Source: Timonella corticicola (GTDB lineage Bacteria > Actinomycetota > Actinomycetes > Actinomycetales > Cellulomonadaceae). Taken from it: a stretch of 64,000 bases of DNA. Below the pieces are notes generated by a model. That model ran no database searches and had not been told where the DNA came from. It saw only the letters and a list, made by a program, of their open reading frames with translations. The DNA lies in assembly GCF_042683685.1 (NCBI RefSeq), contig NZ_JBHUOP010000003.1, positions 186,001-250,000 on the forward strand, read 5' to 3'. Shown here in pieces: positions 61,411 through 64,000 of the stretch (positions within the stretch are counted from its first letter, which is position 1; each line of letters begins with the position of its first letter). Position numbers and translations under genes: made by a program.

Positions 61411-61971
61411 ATGAGAACACTTCGCTACTCGATCAACATCACGCTCGACGGGTGCTGTCATCACGAGGCGGGACTCCCACCGGACGAGGAGTCGATGCGC
61501 TATTGGACCGATCAGATGGGACGCGCCGACGCGCTGCTGTTCGGCCGGGTGACCTACCAGATGATGGAATCAGCGTGGCGTCGGCCAACCACAGGCGTGT
61601 GGCCCGATTGGATGGAGGAATGGGAGACTCCGTTTGCCGAGGTCATCGACCGGGCAAAAAAGTACGTCGTGTCGAACACGCTCAGCGAGGTCGACTGGAA
61701 TGCCGAACTACTACAAGGCGACTTGAGGCAAACGGTTCAGCGGCTCAAGCAAGAGCCTGGGGACGCTCTGTCCGTGGGTGGTGTCGCACTCCCTCTGGCC
61801 TTGGCGAATCTGGGCCTGATCGACGAATACGAGTTCCTTGTGCAGCCAATCCTTGCCGGGCGCGGACCAACAGTGCTTGCTGGTTTGCGCAAGAGCATCC
61901 CGCTTGAGCTAGTGGATCGCCGGGAGTTCCGCTCGGGAGCAGTCGCCATGCGATACCGACCCGCACGTTGA
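61411..61971 (+). CDS. Dihydrofolate-reductase/RibD-like family protein
   Basis: This 186-residue protein has the RibD C-terminal/DHFR-like fold: RYSINITLDGCCHHEAGLP at the N-terminus, RADALLFGRVTYQMM, KYVVSNTLSEVDW, DALSVGGVALPLAL and DEYEFLVQPILAGRG. These are the standard segments of the YyaP/YwjB-like group. It presumably binds NADPH; the physiological substrate is unknown. It stands alone on the plus strand, 32 bp before the next gene. Confidence 0.87.
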   Translation: MRTLRYSINITLDGCCHHEAGLPPDEESMRYWTDQMGRADALLFGRVTYQMMESAWRRPTTGVWPDWMEEWETPFAEVIDRAKKYVVSNTLSEVDWNAELLQGDLRQTVQRLKQEPGDALSVGGVALPLALANLGLIDEYEFLVQPILAGRGPTVLAGLRKSIPLELVDRREFRSGAVAMRYRPAR

Positions 61972-62002
61972 GAGGCAGCCCACGACCGGTAAAGTACCTG
62001 AC

Positions 62003-63028
62003 ATGAGCCATGCCGACGAGTCCCCCACCCGTTGGGATAGGACCGTCGAGGTCATGGAGCGCTATCAGGTGGCGATATATCTCGGGGCAATCGCCCTCGC
62101 AGTCGCGGTGACCCTTACGCTTCCCGAAGCCCAAGCGCACGCCGTGGGGAACGCGGTCGAACCGCTGGTCAACCCGGTACTCATGGTGTTGCTCTATGCA
62201 ACGTTCCTTGCCGTTCCCGCCGCCCAGGTGACCCGAGCACTGCGCGAGGGGCGGTTTGTGGGTGCGCTACTCGTCGCCAATTTCGTACTCGTACCGGCCC
62301 TGGCCTACCTCCTGACGCGACCCATCGCGGCGGACCAGCCGCTCGTATTCGGGGCGCTGTTGGTGTTGCTCGCGCCGTGTGTGGACTATGTCATCGTGTT
62401 CACCGGGCTTGCGGGCGGGTCGAAGGAGCGGCTGCTGGCCGCAACCCCGCTACTGACCGTCGCGCAGATTGCCGCGGTCCCGATGTTCTTGCGGTTGATG
62501 ACCGGCTCGGATGCGGTGCTTGAGGTGGGGCCATTCGTTGAGGCATTCGTACTGCTCATCGCTGTACCACTCGCGCTGGCGTGGGCAACGCAGTGGGCTG
62601 GAACTCGGTGGCGGGTGGCCGCCGTCGTTCAGGTACGGGTGCTCGAGGCGATGGTGCCGCTGATGGCCGTGACACTGTGGGTTGTCGTGGCGTCGCAACT
62701 TCCGGCCGTGGCTTCGCAGATCGGTGTGCTCGCGCGGCTCGTTCCGATCTACCTTGCGTTCGCACTCGTCATGATGGTGCTGGGCTGGGCCTCCGCCCAC
62801 GTGGCAGGCCTTGACGTACCGGGACAAAAGGCAGTCGCACTGAGCGGAGCCACTCGAAACTCCCTGGTCGTCCTCCCTGCGGCCATTGCCACCGGAAACG
62901 AACTCGTCGCCCTTGCCGTGGTCACCCAAACCCTCGTGGAACTGCTCGTACTGACCAGCACCGTGCCACTACTACGCCGTACGACCCAGGTAGCGTCCCC
63001 TCGCCCGGCAGGTAACTCCCAGGAGTGA
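62003..63028 (+). CDS. Bile acid:sodium symporter / ArsB-like family transporter
   Basis: This 341-residue protein has nine or ten hydrophobic helices. LTLPEAQAHAV and NPVLMVLLYATFLAVP are followed by PCVDYVIVFTGLAGGSKERLLAATPLL, then ALSGATRNSLVVLPAAIATG, where Asn/Ser repeats characterise the BASS/Acr3 superfamily. The substrate could be an organic anion or arsenite; no ars genes are adjacent. Family assignment is solid and substrate is open. Confidence 0.82.
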   Translation: MSHADESPTRWDRTVEVMERYQVAIYLGAIALAVAVTLTLPEAQAHAVGNAVEPLVNPVLMVLLYATFLAVPAAQVTRALREGRFVGALLVANFVLVPALAYLLTRPIAADQPLVFGALLVLLAPCVDYVIVFTGLAGGSKERLLAATPLLTVAQIAAVPMFLRLMTGSDAVLEVGPFVEAFVLLIAVPLALAWATQWAGTRWRVAAVVQVRVLEAMVPLMAVTLWVVVASQLPAVASQIGVLARLVPIYLAFALVMMVLGWASAHVAGLDVPGQKAVALSGATRNSLVVLPAAIATGNELVALAVVTQTLVELLVLTSTVPLLRRTTQVASPRPAGNSQE

Positions 63029-63108
63029 CGCCACAGCACACAGAACCCGCCGAAGATCAGCCCACTGCCTGACGCGCACCTCCACAGCGCCTCGCGATAC
63101 TGAACAGT

Positions 63109-63978
63109 ATGGTTGCAACACCTCCGCCCCCGCCTCCACTAGGTCCGGCGCATACGCCCGGGTCAGGTACATCCGTGTCCGCTCAGTCATCGACGCCACG
63201 AAATGACCAGGCAACGCAGCCTCCACGGCAACCCAGCCACCCAATCAGGATGACGGGACAGGATGGCCTGTACGGTTCGTCAGCAAACCCGCACTCACGC
63301 AATGTGCGACCACTCGGCCCCGTCCACCAGAATCAGTCCCGTCATACAGGCGACGCGGGAGCATCGGGCGTGCGCACCAGCGCGCGACCGCACGGTGGCG
63401 TGCAGGTGTCCCGCACCGCGCAGCCCGTCTTCGATCTGAACCCACCCAAGCGCCTGCCGCCTGTGAAACTGCTGCTGGCCGCGTGTGTACTCGGCCTGGT
63501 AGCGGGAAGTATCGCGCTCGCCTTCGCACTGAATGGAAACAACAACCACGCACGTGAGGGCGAGGTGCAACCCCTCTCCACGATCAGCCCCGTCGCGGTG
63601 GAGACGCCGCACTACGAGAACGGGAAGATTCCCGAAGAGGAACTGCAGGACATCGGCGATGGGTATCAACTCATCAAGCCCGCCGCTCAGGCTTTCGCAA
63701 AAATGACCGCCGCGCTCAACGAGGCCGGGTATGCCTACACCCTGAACTCCGCCTACCGGACCATCGAGGAGCAGGAGGAACTCGTGGAAGACCTGGGACT
63801 CTTGGAGGAAGGCGGGCGCGCTGCGGCGGTCGGTACGTCGGAGCATGGACTCGGTACGGCGGTGGACCTCAAGCTCGACTGGGATGCGGTCGAATGGCTC
63901 CGCGCGCACGCCGCAGCCTACGGGTTCGCGGAGACGATCCCCGAGGAACCGTGGCACTGGAACTACATCGGCGAATAA
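63109..63978 (+). CDS. Membrane-anchored VanY-type (M15) D-Ala-D-Ala carboxypeptidase
   Basis: This 289-residue protein has a Pro/Ser/Thr-rich cytosolic N-terminus (about 110 residues), one transmembrane helix (VKLLLAACVLGLVAGSIALAF) and an extracellular M15 domain. Zinc-site motifs are SEHGLGTAVDL near residue 244 (His and Asp) and EPWHWNYIGE at the end (His). YRTIEEQEEL is also typical. It trims peptidoglycan stem peptides. It is a zinc enzyme but has no Zur-like box. Confidence 0.9.
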   Translation: MVATPPPPPPLGPAHTPGSGTSVSAQSSTPRNDQATQPPRQPSHPIRMTGQDGLYGSSANPHSRNVRPLGPVHQNQSRHTGDAGASGVRTSARPHGGVQVSRTAQPVFDLNPPKRLPPVKLLLAACVLGLVAGSIALAFALNGNNNHAREGEVQPLSTISPVAVETPHYENGKIPEEELQDIGDGYQLIKPAAQAFAKMTAALNEAGYAYTLNSAYRTIEEQEELVEDLGLLEEGGRAAAVGTSEHGLGTAVDLKLDWDAVEWLRAHAAAYGFAETIPEEPWHWNYIGE

Positions 63979-64000
63979 CCCCTCACCGCTCGGCACGATT

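Noticed and set aside
63094..63109. ATACTGAACAGTAT as another IS end
   Set aside because: Only a short core is shared with the IS4-type ends and no transposase sequence is adjacent.

Overview
The window is about 64 kb of high-GC DNA, roughly 60 % by eye. It comes from a Gram-positive actinobacterium. The evidence is DtxR/IdeR-type and Zur-type operators, frequent GTG/TTG starts, leaderless-looking genes, a FecCD siderophore importer with a SIP reductase, and a large set of 'choice-of-anchor M' surface proteins. That surface family is known mainly from Actinomyces, Corynebacterium, Propionibacterium and relatives. I cannot name the species from the sequence alone.

Region 1 (1-8.3 kb, iron). 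It starts with a partial YdeI/OmpD-associated gene and a thioredoxin-reductase-like flavoprotein. Next is a tandem (double) AraC regulator, divergent across a near-perfect DtxR/IdeR iron box from a siderophore importer: lipoprotein, two permeases, ATPase and SIP-family ferric-siderophore reductase.

Region 2 (8.3-28.6 kb, zinc). This is the centre of interest. A six-gene operon has 4-bp start/stop overlaps throughout. It encodes the anchored-repeat-type ABC transporter (TroA/ZnuA-like lipoprotein, surface protein, ATPase, permease, second surface protein) and a membrane lytic transglycosylase. Around it lie four more secreted proteins of the same surface family, an acetyltransferase and a cysteine-free L32 ribosomal paralogue. 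Seven copies of one 15-bp Zur-like palindrome (consensus TGAkAAYrRTTmTCA) precede these units and the flavoprotein, so they form one zinc-starvation regulon. The proteins share a GH-x-D ... H-x-H-x-x-W signature. In the transporter lipoprotein the domain is inserted, with its halves in reversed order, where ZnuA proteins carry their His-rich loop. My model is a wall-spanning zinc capture and relay system.

Region 3 (28.6-43.5 kb, accessory). It is bounded by two stand-alone 5S rRNA units within a 350-bp direct repeat. Inside are a saccharopine-dehydrogenase-like gene with a divergent XRE-cupin regulator, an alcohol dehydrogenase, an MFS/TetR pair, and a LacI-controlled sugar locus. The sugar locus holds a GH42 glycosidase, two permeases, a binding protein and a GH120 beta-xylosidase, and probably imports and hydrolyses xylo-oligosaccharides or mixed plant-wall oligosaccharides.

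Region 4 (43.5-54.7 kb). A SWIM-SNF2 helicase is followed by decayed IS4-type and ISL3-type elements. A second LacI-controlled cluster then contains a DUF1349 protein, an MFS transporter, a broken NmrA-like gene and a frameshifted, truncated second GH120.

Region 5 (54.7-64 kb, ordinary chromosome). It holds a membrane protein/TetR/VOC/small-protein operon under a 38-bp perfect palindrome, a P-loop kinase-like protein, tRNA-Ala(CGC), an aminoglycoside-phosphotransferase-like gene overlapping a RES-domain gene, and a TetR plus acetyltransferase pair. Ogt, a RibD/DHFR-like reductase, a bile-acid:sodium symporter family protein and a VanY-type peptidase complete it.
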